Positions 48,538 through 60,213 of a stretch of DNA of 64,000 bases are shown piece after piece. The first letter of the stretch is position 1. Each line of letters starts with the position of its first letter. Below the pieces are notes generated by a model. The model did not search any database, had not been told where the DNA came from, and worked only from the letters and a program-made list of their open reading frames with translations. The stretch spans positions 3,224,001 through 3,288,000 of the forward strand of contig OY763926.1 of the NCBI GenBank assembly GCA_963667715.1, read 5' to 3'. This DNA is from JAFGDI01 sp963667715 (lineage in GTDB: Bacteria; Planctomycetota; Phycisphaerae; Sedimentisphaerales; SM23-30). Position numbers and translations under genes: made by a program.

Positions 48538-48711
48538 TTAATAATTTTCGATATCAGCCCACAATTCTTTCTCAAATTTCCCAGTTATGAATAATAAATA
48601 TTCTAACTTAGTAAAAGCCTCATTGTCGTCTCCTATTCGATCCAGATTCTTAAATTCATCAATAAGTATCTCCATTTTACTTAAATATTCGTAAGCTTTA
48701 CATCTTGTCAT
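48538..48711 (-). CDS. Small 57-residue element protein
   Basis: The product (MTRCKAYEYLSKMEILIDEF and onward to ADIENY) is acidic and helical with no recognised family. AGGAG lies 8 bases before ATG 48711. A longer in-frame version starting at 48795 would place that ribosome site inside the gene and adds a basic, unlikely N-terminus. It may be an antirepressor- or inhibitor-sized protein; function unknown. Confidence 0.5.
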   Translation of the reverse strand: MTRCKAYEYLSKMEILIDEFKNLDRIGDDNEAFTKLEYLLFITGKFEKELWADIENY

Positions 48712-49066
48712 ATTCTTTTCTCCTGTGTTATAATTGACAATTTTTCTTATAATTGAAATTCGGAATAACCATATTTTTCCCTTAATTTTGTGCATCCACC
48801 TTGCCCAATATAAAATTAAATTCTAATTAAATAGAATCCTCACACTTCCTATTTTAGCCAATTTTAACAAAAATCAAAAAATGCCATATTTACCCAAATT
48901 TGCCTTAAATTTTCACACATTAAATTTAGCTATAAACCACACAAAAACCTTTATTATATACAAGAAAAGGGCTATAACTTTACTGGCTTAGCTCTTTGAT
49001 AGGTACAGATGAAGGTACAGATTTTGGAAAAAGTGACCCTTGTTTTTGGGCGTATAAAGCGGAAAA
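48712..49066. other. Gene-free right end of the element
   Basis: The 355 bases are AT-rich with no coding frame. They contain the right pair of candidate integrase arm sites (49001-49022) 45 bases inside attR. Confidence 0.5.
49001..49022 (+). promoter_or_regulatory. Candidate integrase arm sites, right end
   Basis: AGGTACAGAT occurs at 49001 and again at 49013, 12 bases apart. The same motif, spacing and orientation are found inside the left end at 31426 and 31438. Confidence 0.5.
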
Positions 49067-49091
49067 AAAGAAAACATCGGGAACACTTGGC
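49067..49091 (+). repeat. Right attachment repeat (attR core)
   Basis: This copy is identical over 25 bases to 31300-31324. Here it continues into ACCCCGATGTTTTC, so the left part of the repeat is one arm of a 12-bp stem (GAAAACATCGGG with CCCGATGTTTTC). On the minus strand this stem is followed by a T-run, as in an intrinsic terminator. Confidence 0.8.
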
Positions 49092-49183
49092 ACCCCGATG
49101 TTTTCCGGAGGGGAGAAAACTTTACTTAATCTATCGACAGTGGTTCTAAAATCACTTTAATGTTTATACTTTTTTTGTAAAAT

Positions 49184-49933
49184 ATGAGAATGAACAGAGA
49201 AATAATACTAAATATGAAGGGAATTTCCTTCAATCGCAGCAAAAAAGCAATTCTAACAGATCTAAATTTCCAAATAGAAACAAGAAATCACTTAGCGATA
49301 ATAGGCCCCAATGGAGCCGGAAAGACAACATTAATTAAGATAATAGCCGGAATTGAATATCCATCCTCTGGCACGATCGAATATTATGGACAAAGTCGAG
49401 GCCACTTCGATTTCAGAAAATTTAGGCAAAAAATATCAACAATAAGCCAAGCCGGAAAAAAACTTGTAAATGGCTGGCAAAAAGGTATTGATATTGTAAC
49501 AACTGGACTAGACAATAGTTACAGCCAATATAGAGAATATACAAAAGAAGAATATGAACATTCCATAGTGCAGATGAGACAAGTAAACTGTATAGAATGT
49601 GCGGATAAGCCATTTGATATACTATCAGAAGGCCAACAACAAAGAGTGATGATCGCTCGTGCCCTGGTAAATAAACCAGAAATATTGATTCTAGACGAAC
49701 CGTGTAATGGACTTGACCCTGCTGGTAGACGAAAGCTGGCAAATGATATACAAACACTCGCAGAAAAACCTGAAGGACCTACCATTATATACATTACTCA
49801 CTATATGGAAGAAATATACCCATATATTTATAAAGTACTTGCAATAAAAGCAGGAAAGCAATTTTCATATACCAGCCCTGAAGAGACACTCACTCAAAAA
49901 AATCTAAGCAGACTTTTTGATTATGAATTATAA
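49184..49933 (+). CDS. ABC transporter ATP-binding protein (lone ATPase)
   Basis: The 249-residue protein is a complete ABC ATPase. It has IGPNGAGKTTLIK (Walker A, about 45-57), LSEGQQQRVMIARAL (signature, about 148-162), ILILDEPCNGLDP (Walker B, about 167-179) and a switch His in IYITHYMEE. It resembles ModF/iron-type ATPases that act alone in the cytoplasm or with a distant permease. No membrane subunit is encoded nearby. Two in-frame ATGs exist (49184 and 49190), and neither has a good ribosome site. It starts just beyond the mobile element, so its original upstream region ran into the SpoIIE-type gene side. Confidence 0.88.
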   Translation: MRMNREIILNMKGISFNRSKKAILTDLNFQIETRNHLAIIGPNGAGKTTLIKIIAGIEYPSSGTIEYYGQSRGHFDFRKFRQKISTISQAGKKLVNGWQKGIDIVTTGLDNSYSQYREYTKEEYEHSIVQMRQVNCIECADKPFDILSEGQQQRVMIARALVNKPEILILDEPCNGLDPAGRRKLANDIQTLAEKPEGPTIIYITHYMEEIYPYIYKVLAIKAGKQFSYTSPEETLTQKNLSRLFDYEL

Positions 49934-49964
49934 ATCGAAATTGGCTGCGTATTTCTAACTTTGA

Positions 49965-49982
49965 GACAAGGCATGCCTTGTC
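49965..49982. repeat. Perfect 18-bp palindrome after the ABC ATPase gene
   Basis: GACAAGGCATGCCTTGTC is fully self-complementary and is followed by a second small hairpin (TCGC-TATATG-GCGA). There is no T-run, so it is not a standard terminator; it may protect or process the ABC transcript end or bind a dimeric protein. Confidence 0.4.
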
Positions 49983-50028
49983 GCTATATGGCGATTGATA
50001 TTAAATGAGAAAGGTAGTTTAAAAAGAT

Positions 50029-50062
50029 CAAGGCCCTCAAGCAATTAAGCTCAAGGGCCTTG
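50029..50062 (-). terminator. Intrinsic terminator of the 23S-5S rRNA unit
   Basis: On the minus strand CAAGGCCCT(TGAGC) pairs with (GCTTG)AGGGCCTTG around TTAATT, and ATCTTTTT follows. It lies 6 bases past the 5S 3' end. Confidence 0.8.
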
Positions 50063-50068
50063 TTAAAA

Positions 50069-50175
50069 GTTGGCGGCAACTTACTTTCACGCTCACGCAC
50101 TATCATCAGCGTAAGTGCCTTAGCTTCTGAGTTCGGAAAGGGATCAGGCGTTTCACACTTACTATGACCACCAAC
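50069..50175 (-). rRNA. rrf: 5S ribosomal RNA
   Basis: The minus strand reads from GTTGGTGGTCATAGTAAGTG, through the universal CCGAACTCAGAAG region, to GTTGCCGCCAAC. The two ends pair as helix I (GTTGG(T/C)GG with its complement). Length is about 107 bases. It lies about 150 bases downstream of the 23S gene. Confidence 0.93.
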
Positions 50176-50325
50176 AGTTCGATAGAACAGTCACCAAGGA
50201 CTGATTCATTACTGTATTGTATCAAAAAATATGAGGTAAAGTTATCTAAATTATAAGGTTATATATATTCTGCGTTCTACACAACCATTCATTCTTAACC
50301 GTATGGTACAGTTCAAAAATAATGT

Positions 50326-53181
<2,856 letters not shown>

Positions 53182-53390
53182 ACATTATTTCTAAACTGTG
53201 GCCCATACGCTCTTAAGAACTAAATCGGTTGTATTTGTTTTACAAATTACAATGCTTGTTTTTGGATTCAAATGAAATCTTATTTTAGTAATTCTTCGCA
53301 AGACAGTTAATCATTACCACCAACATAAGCCAGTGACAACAACTAACAACTTTTCGTATAAATCTTACAATTTATTACCTCTACCTCATA

Positions 53391-53409
53391 TTCAGTTTTC
53401 AAAGAACTT
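53391..53409 (-). promoter_or_regulatory. boxA-like antitermination element in 23S leader
   Basis: The minus strand reads AAGTTCTTTGAAAACTGAA between the promoter and the 23S gene. It resembles the (T)GTTCTTTGAAAACT boxA-type leader element of many rRNA operons that binds NusB/NusE to prevent early termination. Confidence 0.55.
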
Positions 53410-53459
53410 TTTTCTCTTGACTAGGTCACTTATTGTCGTGTCCTTGTCTTGAGTCACAA

Positions 53460-53488
53460 ATATTAACCGCAATATGATTTACAGTCAA
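53460..53488 (-). promoter_or_regulatory. Sigma-70 promoter of the 23S-5S unit
   Basis: TTGACT (53488-53483) and TAATAT (53465-53460) are separated by exactly 17 bases on the minus strand, close to the ideal promoter. It would start transcription near 53453, about 270 bases before the mature 23S 5' end, with the boxA-like element in between. Confidence 0.7.
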
Positions 53489-55263
53489 CAAGGTTTTTCA
53501 GGTTTTTTTAATATTTTCTTAATATCGCTATTTTCAACACAGAAACGCAGTTTTATTGTGAATATATATATCAAAAACTTTCAAATAACCTTTATCTTCA
53601 CTATTAAAAACTTAATAATTGCCGAATATACTTCAAAAATCATGCAATACTTTTTTGGAATACTGCTTTTAAGCTTATGATTGTTAGTGTTTTATAGCAT
53701 GGCTACAATGAATACTACTCTGTTCTACCCATTATTTAGCTATTGTAGTATCCAAAAGCTATCACTTTAATAGCTAGACCATTCTATTTAGCTTTATCGG
53801 CCTTTTACCTAATACAGTGCCCAAAACTCAATACTAATTCTGCATTACAATACGCAGTAAGGCAATATACTTAATCAAACACCTTTAACCGCCCTGCCTA
53901 TTGCATGTATGTATTCATATAATACTTTATTGTTCGTTAACTGTACTACAATATCTGCTAGCTAATTCATTATCGTAATCTACAGTTCGAGTGCTTTATT
54001 TATACATTTTGATTTAAGTATACAATTATTAGTGCTCGTAATATCAACCCTAAATGTGTGTCCCTAATATATTTCTTCTGTAAAAATGGTCATATGAGTA
54101 CGTAGCGATAATACTAATTCAAATTTAATGCAGCATGCTGGCATTCAGCGGATGCTGATTTTATGAAGTGTGGTACGTCATTTTGAAATGTCAATTGCTC
54201 ATTATATACCTAAGTAACTAAAGGCATTTTACTATTTTTGTTATTGTATAATGACTATAATCTAACTGTATAGCTTTTTCATTTTATTCACACAGGTGCT
54301 TTTAATAGTTTGTTATTAATACGAAACATTTTGTCAAGCAAAACAGCCAAGAAATGCCACTGCGTGTATTAGGTATCCAGTTTGGAGATTGTTGCATTAC
54401 ATTTATTTGTTCTAATATCTAATGTAAAATTCAGGTAAATAATTGAATTTCTAATGAATATACATAGACCTATAATTGATTTATTATAACATTTAAAACC
54501 CATTTATCATTTTCGCAATTGAGTTCCTAAAACTATTAACACTTAGTAACAAACTTGTAATATCATGCTAAATTCTGCAATCCTAAGCCTCAAGTGAAGC
54601 TATTTATAAAGAATAAGTCCAAAACTAAACATAAGAACCTTATTAACTGACACTTAAACAAATATAGCGTATAAGAAACTAAGACATACACATACACATA
54701 TGGGCACACCAGAATAGCTATTTTTCACACTTAAAACCCATTTGCATTGTCTATTTTGGTTTTTTTGCCACCAAATTAAGAATGAATATTTTAAAATCGT
54801 TATAGATAATTAACGTTTTTTTAACAAATAACTCTATAAAAACTTTTATTAGCTATAGGAAAATATTATAATTAGGATATATACTTAATGAGAATTTATC
54901 TTTTTAATAGGCCGTCCATGATAAAACGGCAAAATGATATCAAATACAAATATCAAATATAAATGTATTCGATACTTTTAAAAGTGCAAAACGCAAACGT
55001 AGTATGAATTTAGGTATACTACTAAGTCCCTGGCAATCACACCACCAAGAACCTCTTGGTCATTAAAGAATACTAATTACCAGAGTGCAGCCTGCCGGCA
55101 ACTAGCCGACCCACGACAATCAAACCTGTAATAAATAGTTATAGCAAACAATTTAAGTAAGAGTCAAAACGCAATAAGCAGCAATGTTTTTATATATTGT
55201 TGTAATATCGTGCGTGTAAATACCACCTTAAATTTGGATTGTAATAAAAGGAAAGCAGAAAGT
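53489..55263. other. Gene-free AT-rich region between rRNA promoter and polyphosphate polymerase gene
   Basis: About 1.8 kb hold no convincing coding frame, tRNA or rRNA. The longest plus-strand frame here (68 codons at 53474) has no ribosome site and overlaps the rRNA promoter. The only structured part is a GC-richer leader at 55044-55108 upstream of the VTC gene. Promoters for the rightward envelope cluster must lie here but none is clear. Confidence 0.5.
55044..55108 (+). promoter_or_regulatory. Structured leader upstream of the polyphosphate polymerase gene
   Basis: Two hairpins stand out from AT-rich surroundings. ACCAAGA-ACC-TCTTGGT (55044-55060) is a perfect 7-bp stem, and CGGC-AACTA-GCCG lies at 55096-55108. 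They are 150-220 bases before the ATG. It does not match a riboswitch class I can name. Confidence 0.35.
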
Positions 55264-56148
55264 ATGTCATTAAAAGGAACAAACAGCCAAACAAACATAA
55301 ACAATGAGAAAGTTGTTGTTTATGCTCAGCCCAAGCTGGAGGTTCCTGTCTCATCCCCTGCTACGGCAAAAGAATCGGCACCAAAGGATAATACCCTATG
55401 TTCACGTTTTGAGCTTAAGTATCGAATTCGTGAAGCAAAGGCCAGAGCAATAGCTCAGTATGTTCAGGCATATATGGAACCTGATAAATATTCACTTAAA
55501 TGTCCGGACATGCAGTATTATATATCTAGTCTATATCTTGATTCCGACAGACTTGACCTATGCCGAGAAACAATAGAGAAAAAGACTAACCGATTTAAAC
55601 TGCGTATACGTTGTTATGACGACAACCCAAATTCTCCATGTTTTGTAGAGATTAAACGTAGACTAAACAGCGTAATCCATAAAGGCCGTGCTAGAGCAGA
55701 TAAGTCTGAAATAGCAAACATACTCCGTGGTCATAGCATGGCGATGGATACTGGCAAAGATAAAGTGGTAATGGATCAATTCCAGTACTATGTAAGATCT
55801 TTACATGCTCGTCCGGTAGTATTAGTTCGCTATATGCGTCAGGCTTTTGAAGACACTTCCCAGAACAGGGTCCGTATAACCTTTGACCGGAAGTTAGCAT
55901 ATAGAGCATCAAGAAGGCCAGAGCTCAGCGTACATGGTAATGGCTGGCGAGAGGTACCAATGGATTTTGTCGTCCTAGAAATAAAGTTCACAGACAAATA
56001 TCCTGCATGGCTAAATGACATGACTAAAATGTTTGATCTGAAACAGACTTCAATGTCTAAGTATGTTTCTACGGTAAGACAGTCATGTTCATTAGGTTTT
56101 TGTGCCCCGATGAGCAGTAGAGATATGTATCGTAATCCAAATAGCTAA
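55264..56148 (+). CDS. VTC-domain polyphosphate polymerase
   Basis: The 294-residue protein carries the VTC tunnel-fold motifs: RFELKYRI (about 60-67), YISSLYLDS, RFKLRIRCY, CFVEIKRR, KGRARADKS, PVVLVRYMRQAF with RITFDRKL, VVLEIKFTDKYPAWL, and the final SMSKYVSTV. The alternating Lys/Arg/Glu residues line the tunnel in which yeast Vtc4 makes polyphosphate from ATP. There is no membrane segment, so it should act on the cytoplasmic face. I prefer ATG 55264 (AGGA 11 bases upstream) over the GTG at 55210, whose extra 18 residues look random. VTC genes often neighbour DUF4956 and CotH genes, as here. Confidence 0.85.
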   Translation: MSLKGTNSQTNINNEKVVVYAQPKLEVPVSSPATAKESAPKDNTLCSRFELKYRIREAKARAIAQYVQAYMEPDKYSLKCPDMQYYISSLYLDSDRLDLCRETIEKKTNRFKLRIRCYDDNPNSPCFVEIKRRLNSVIHKGRARADKSEIANILRGHSMAMDTGKDKVVMDQFQYYVRSLHARPVVLVRYMRQAFEDTSQNRVRITFDRKLAYRASRRPELSVHGNGWREVPMDFVVLEIKFTDKYPAWLNDMTKMFDLKQTSMSKYVSTVRQSCSLGFCAPMSSRDMYRNPNS

Positions 56149-56323
56149 TAACCTGCTACAACGATTAACAAATGAATTGTGTTTAAGAATTAGGACAAAG
56201 AACAAACAATATTTAACCAAGAGTAATATCTGTTTTTTGGTTAAACAGGTCCTTAATTCAATATAAAAAAAACCGCCACAAAAATGGCTAACAAATACTG
56301 AAGTCAACTTGGAGACAAGCCGC

Positions 56324-57022
56324 ATGGATATAGTATGGCAGATAATAGAGAATGCATCTATAACTAGCCCGGAATCATCTATTCAGGGTGTATTATTATC
56401 AATTTTACTGGCATTTGTCCTTGGCCAGCTACTGGCCTGGGTTTACTATCTTACCCATAGCGGTCTGTCATATTCCAGATCATTTGTTCAATCACTGATC
56501 CTTATAACAGTGATCATTTCAATAGTTATGTCCACTATAGCCGGCAGCTTTGTAGTAGCGGTTGGTCTTATGGGTGCGTTGTCCATGATCCGTTTCAGAA
56601 ACATTATCAAGGACACACGCGATATATCTTTCCTGTTCTGTTCGCTAGTAATAGGAATGGCGACAGGCTCCCAGCGATATTCAATCGCAATATTAGGCAC
56701 ACTCGGTCTCAGCGCAATTATCATCTACTTACATCTTACCGAGTTTGGCTCACATCAGCCGCATAACGCCTTTCTGCGATTCTGCATGGAAGACCATGTC
56801 ACAACCAATCATCCTGTAGTAGCGGTGCTAAAGAAGTTCTGCGGCAACTACACAATGATCTCATCGCAGGATAATGCTTACGGTGAATCTGATGTGGAGT
56901 ATGCATACCAGATCCTAATTAAGAACTCTGCCAAGAATGAGCAGATGCTGACAGAACTACAGCAAATACAGGGCATTCGTAATATTAGTCTCACAGTGCA
57001 GGAACAACTGCTGCAAATATGA
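56324..57022 (+). CDS. DUF4956 membrane protein
   Basis: The 232-residue protein has four hydrophobic helices in the first 140 residues, with the family's conserved centre VGLMGALSMIRFRNIIKDTRD, then SFLFCSLVIGMATG. A soluble C-terminal domain of about 90 residues is ferredoxin-like in strand/helix pattern. DUF4956 proteins resemble MgtC-like small membrane proteins and accompany VTC polymerases, but their activity is unknown. ATG 56324 has GGAG 9 bases upstream; a TTG at 56309 overlaps that site. It is 24 bases before the HlyD-type gene. Confidence 0.85.
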   Translation: MDIVWQIIENASITSPESSIQGVLLSILLAFVLGQLLAWVYYLTHSGLSYSRSFVQSLILITVIISIVMSTIAGSFVVAVGLMGALSMIRFRNIIKDTRDISFLFCSLVIGMATGSQRYSIAILGTLGLSAIIIYLHLTEFGSHQPHNAFLRFCMEDHVTTNHPVVAVLKKFCGNYTMISSQDNAYGESDVEYAYQILIKNSAKNEQMLTELQQIQGIRNISLTVQEQLLQI

Positions 57023-57046
57023 TCATTTTTTATAGAGAGTAAGTAA

Positions 57047-58198
57047 ATGGCATTACAAATAAGACAAGGGAAAATAGCCAGAACACTGCCAGTGGCAGTC
57101 TGGGTTATAGCAGCCACCGCTGTTGGTTACCTATTTGTTAATCAGGCTCAAAGAACAGACTTGGCCGGGATAGCATACAGTTACGAACAGACCATTAACA
57201 GCCAGGAACCGGGCTATATCAGGTACCTGCCGGTCTCTTTATACCAAGCAGTAAAAAAAGGCGATACGCTGGCAATTATAAAAGAAAACTCTATTGCCCG
57301 TGAACAGTATAATTCAGATCTGCTAAAGGCCCAACAAGCAACAGCAGAAGCAGAACTGATGCACCTGAAGGCAGAGCTAAAAGCAGCGGAAGAAGATTTC
57401 AGAGAACAGAAATTTACTCAGGTCAATACCATGGCAGCCACAGCCAGACAGCTGGCTATAGATGTTGAAAAGGCGCGTCTGGAAGTTTTGGAAATTCGTT
57501 CTACCCTGGAACCAGAAAAGCTTGAGCTCAAAGATCTTGAAGTAGAAATAGAGATCGTATCATACCTGCTTAATCAGGGTGCGGCAGAAGAGTATGAACT
57601 TAAAAAGTGTCAGTCTGAACTTGATGTACTTAAAGAAAAGATCGTACATGACGAAGAACTATTAGCCGCAGCAGAACAATCGGTTGACAACGCTCTACAG
57701 CGTAAAGATGAGTTCAATCAGCAGAAACGCTTTAGTAACTCTCTGACAGATAAGCAGCTCGAACCTATCAGGCTGGCTATTGTTGTACAGGAAAAACACA
57801 TTGAAGAGCTTATGGAACAATTTGATACAGTCGTACTCACTGCTCCATTTGACGGCATAGTCAATAGCCTGAACTTCAAACCTGGTCAGGCAGTAATGGG
57901 TGGTGAAGCTATTATGACTATCATTAAACCTACATCTGATTATATAACAGCCTGGATACCCCAACACGACATAGACGGTTTTGAGCTCAACACTAAAGTG
58001 CAGGTAGTTTCATGCAGAATGCCTCGCACAACCTTTGATTCTCAAATCTCACATATTGGCGCTTCTATCGAGCAAATGCCTGAAGTGCTCTGGCCAAGTC
58101 CATCTACCCCAAGTTGGGGCAGGCCTGTTCAGATACCAGTACTACCTAAGTTTGCCTGTATTCACAACGAAATAGTTGGAATTAAGAAGAAACAGTGA
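57047..58198 (+). CDS. HlyD-type membrane fusion (adaptor) protein
   Basis: The 383-residue protein has one N-terminal membrane helix (about residues 13-28) and a split lipoyl/barrel-sandwich domain (PGYIRYLPVSLYQAVKKGD and the matching VVLTAPFDGIVNSLNFKPGQAV near 270). A long coiled-coil hairpin (about 85-240) and a C-terminal beta-barrel complete it. Adaptors like this link an inner-membrane pump to a TolC channel. No ABC, RND or MFS pump gene is adjacent; the DUF4956 protein is the only inner-membrane partner in the cluster. Confidence 0.85.
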   Translation: MALQIRQGKIARTLPVAVWVIAATAVGYLFVNQAQRTDLAGIAYSYEQTINSQEPGYIRYLPVSLYQAVKKGDTLAIIKENSIAREQYNSDLLKAQQATAEAELMHLKAELKAAEEDFREQKFTQVNTMAATARQLAIDVEKARLEVLEIRSTLEPEKLELKDLEVEIEIVSYLLNQGAAEEYELKKCQSELDVLKEKIVHDEELLAAAEQSVDNALQRKDEFNQQKRFSNSLTDKQLEPIRLAIVVQEKHIEELMEQFDTVVLTAPFDGIVNSLNFKPGQAVMGGEAIMTIIKPTSDYITAWIPQHDIDGFELNTKVQVVSCRMPRTTFDSQISHIGASIEQMPEVLWPSPSTPSWGRPVQIPVLPKFACIHNEIVGIKKKQ

Positions 58199-58235
58199 CC
58201 CGTCAGACAACTGCGATCAAAGAGACCACAAACAG

Positions 58236-59876
58236 ATGAAAAAACTGAACTCTCTAAAAATCCTGGCCTTATCAGGTACCTGTTTATTTCTTTCCAGCTG
58301 TAATCCAGATCTGGAAAAGAGTAAAAGCGACACTGATAAAAAAGTATACAAGATTATTGACAATACATGGCAAAAAAATGAATTATCGGATCAGGATACC
58401 TACAGGATAGATGTTAACACCCCTTCAAAGAGTGTTAACATTTACGATTATCTTGACGACGACGGCAGTACACTGACATTGAATTCTGCCTTGTCACTTG
58501 CTATTGTCAATAGCAGAGAATACCAAACTCAAAAAGAAGAGCTATACCTCAAAGCACTTGATCAAGTTCAGGTTGAACACATCTATGAAGGCTCATGGCT
58601 GGTAAACACTAAAAGCAATGTAGCTAAATCTGGAGATGAGAAGTCTACTGGCAACAGTGGCTCTGTAGTATTAAATAAGTTACTGGCTACCGGTGCCAAG
58701 ATGACCAGTGGAATAAGCATTGGATTTATAGATATTATATCGGGCGATCTGCGTAGCGGCTTATCTGTTGTAGCATCAACAGCAATCACCCAACCACTGC
58801 TTAGAGGAGCCGGAAGAAAAATAGCCCTTGAAAATCTGACCCAGTCGCAAAGAAACACACTTTATGGTATAAGAGCTTTTAACCGTTTCAGACAAGCTTA
58901 TGTAACAGATATCATTTCAGCCTATTATGATATACTACTGAAATATGAGCTTCAGCGTAACGCCCAAGAACATTATGCCGTTCTGAATGACCTGGTGGAA
59001 AAGCTAAAAGTTAGAGCCAAGGCTGGACGAATAGCGTCTCATGAACTGGAACAAGCCAATCAGGATGCTGGTCAGGCTATGACAGACTATATAACTGCCA
59101 AAAGAGAATACGAAGATGCATTAGATGCATTTAGATATAATCTGGTAATCCCGGCAGATATAGATCTTAAGCTAGACACATCTGAGTTAGCCCTACTCCA
59201 AGAATACATACAATCCCCCCTGCTGTTATCAGAAGAACAGGCAATAGAACTAGCTCTTACTCAAAGGCTTGACTTACTAAATGCCGCAGATGTTTCAGAT
59301 GACGCAGAACGCAAAGTCGAAGTGGCGGCAGATTCGATAAGAGCAGAACTGAACCTTGTAGGCTATGCACAGGCAGAAACCAGTAATCGCAGTACATATG
59401 GAGCAAGTGCAACCGAATTGCGCAGCACTCGCCAGCAGTACTCACTTGCTCTTGAACTAGACCTTCCTTTTGACCGGGTAGCAGAGATCAGTGCATATCG
59501 CCAGTCGGTGATAGAAGTTGCAAGGGCCCAGAGAGAGCAACAGCAATTGACCGAAAAAATCGCATTAGATATTCGTGAAAATTTCCGTAAATTACAAGAG
59601 AATAAAGAGATATACAAAAACGAAACAAAGGGCCTAGTGCTTGCCAGCGAACGTTCTGCTAACACTGAAGCCCTGCTGAAGTATGGTCGTGCCTCGACGA
59701 GGGATTTATTAGACGCACGTAAAGACCTGCTGCAAGCACAAGATCAGGCTGCAACAGCTATGGTCAACTATGCATTATCAAATCTCAAACTTCTTAATGA
59801 CGCTGGTATTATCAAGATCAAAAACGATAGGAACTGGCAAAATAACTATGAAAACAGTATGACATTGGCAAAATAG
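58236..59876 (+). CDS. TolC-family outer-membrane channel lipoprotein
   Basis: The 546-residue protein has a lipoprotein signal (MKKLNSLKILALSGTCLF ending LSSC, Cys at about residue 22). The two long helical-hairpin repeats of the outer membrane efflux family follow, with SLALAIVNSREYQTQKEELY and ELALTQRLDLLNAADV marking the repeat starts. The end LLKYGRASTRDLLDARKDLL is the usual conserved closing motif. ATG 58236 lies 37 bases after the HlyD-type gene; an in-frame ATG at 58176 lies inside that gene and would bury the signal peptide. It should form the outer-membrane duct of the export system. Confidence 0.9.
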   Translation: MKKLNSLKILALSGTCLFLSSCNPDLEKSKSDTDKKVYKIIDNTWQKNELSDQDTYRIDVNTPSKSVNIYDYLDDDGSTLTLNSALSLAIVNSREYQTQKEELYLKALDQVQVEHIYEGSWLVNTKSNVAKSGDEKSTGNSGSVVLNKLLATGAKMTSGISIGFIDIISGDLRSGLSVVASTAITQPLLRGAGRKIALENLTQSQRNTLYGIRAFNRFRQAYVTDIISAYYDILLKYELQRNAQEHYAVLNDLVEKLKVRAKAGRIASHELEQANQDAGQAMTDYITAKREYEDALDAFRYNLVIPADIDLKLDTSELALLQEYIQSPLLLSEEQAIELALTQRLDLLNAADVSDDAERKVEVAADSIRAELNLVGYAQAETSNRSTYGASATELRSTRQQYSLALELDLPFDRVAEISAYRQSVIEVARAQREQQQLTEKIALDIRENFRKLQENKEIYKNETKGLVLASERSANTEALLKYGRASTRDLLDARKDLLQAQDQAATAMVNYALSNLKLLNDAGIIKIKNDRNWQNNYENSMTLAK

Positions 59877-60213
59877 GTAAAAAGCCTTATATAGTACATA
59901 AGTCTCAATAACAATATGTCGATAACTGAATTGGTATATAGGAAAATATTGAAAAAATATTAAAAATAATACTTGAGAAACTATATTTTTTGTTACAATA
60001 GTACTGTTTAGTAGGTTCACTACCATTATCACTGGTAATAATATTGTTATTATAGGACCTCTCCTGCACGGTTTATATTTCCACATAAAATGGATTTACC
60101 TGCAAATAACTCACCAGCAAATAATATTGTATCTCGTGCAATTAAATATGTATTTGCTAATGCATCGTGCAATAATTGAATTAGTCAGAAACGTTTAAGC
60201 AAAGGTGGTAAGA
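59877..60213. other. Gap between TolC-type gene and CotH protein gene
   Basis: The 337 bases are AT-rich. A TACAAT box (59994-59999) follows a TTGAGA (59973-59978) with a short 15-base spacer, a weak candidate promoter for the CotH gene. No terminator with a T-run was found after the TolC-type gene, so read-through is possible. Confidence 0.35.

Larger units (their letters stand above)
31300..49091. mobile_element. Integrated mobile element of about 17.8 kb carrying a defence locus
   Basis: Identical 25-bp direct repeats (31300-31324 and 49067-49091) bound a block with its own tyrosine recombinase just inside the left end and an HTH/excisionase-type gene toward the right end. It also has a replication-type gene with an iteron-rich region, a serine resolvase, and a methyltransferase/Vsr/FtsK-ATPase defence cargo. 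Base composition is more AT-rich than the flanks, and Lys/Asn/Ile codons dominate. No capsid, conjugation or relaxase genes are visible, so it is best described as a non-conjugative integrative element or satellite. Confidence 0.8.

Noticed and set aside
49067..49110. tRNA or tmRNA gene as integration target
   Set aside because: No cloverleaf or T-loop sequence is found around the 25-bp repeats; the site is a simple stem-loop.
53474..53680. Plus-strand frame of 68 codons
   Set aside because: It overlaps the rRNA promoter, has no ribosome site and reads as AT-rich random sequence.
55021..55140. Cyclic-di-GMP (GEMM) riboswitch upstream of the VTC gene
   Set aside because: The conserved GGCAAACC and tetraloop-receptor segments are not present; only generic hairpins are seen.
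53182..55263. 16S rRNA or spacer tRNA genes upstream of 23S
   Set aside because: No conserved 16S segment or tRNA T-arm sequence could be found in this interval on either strand.
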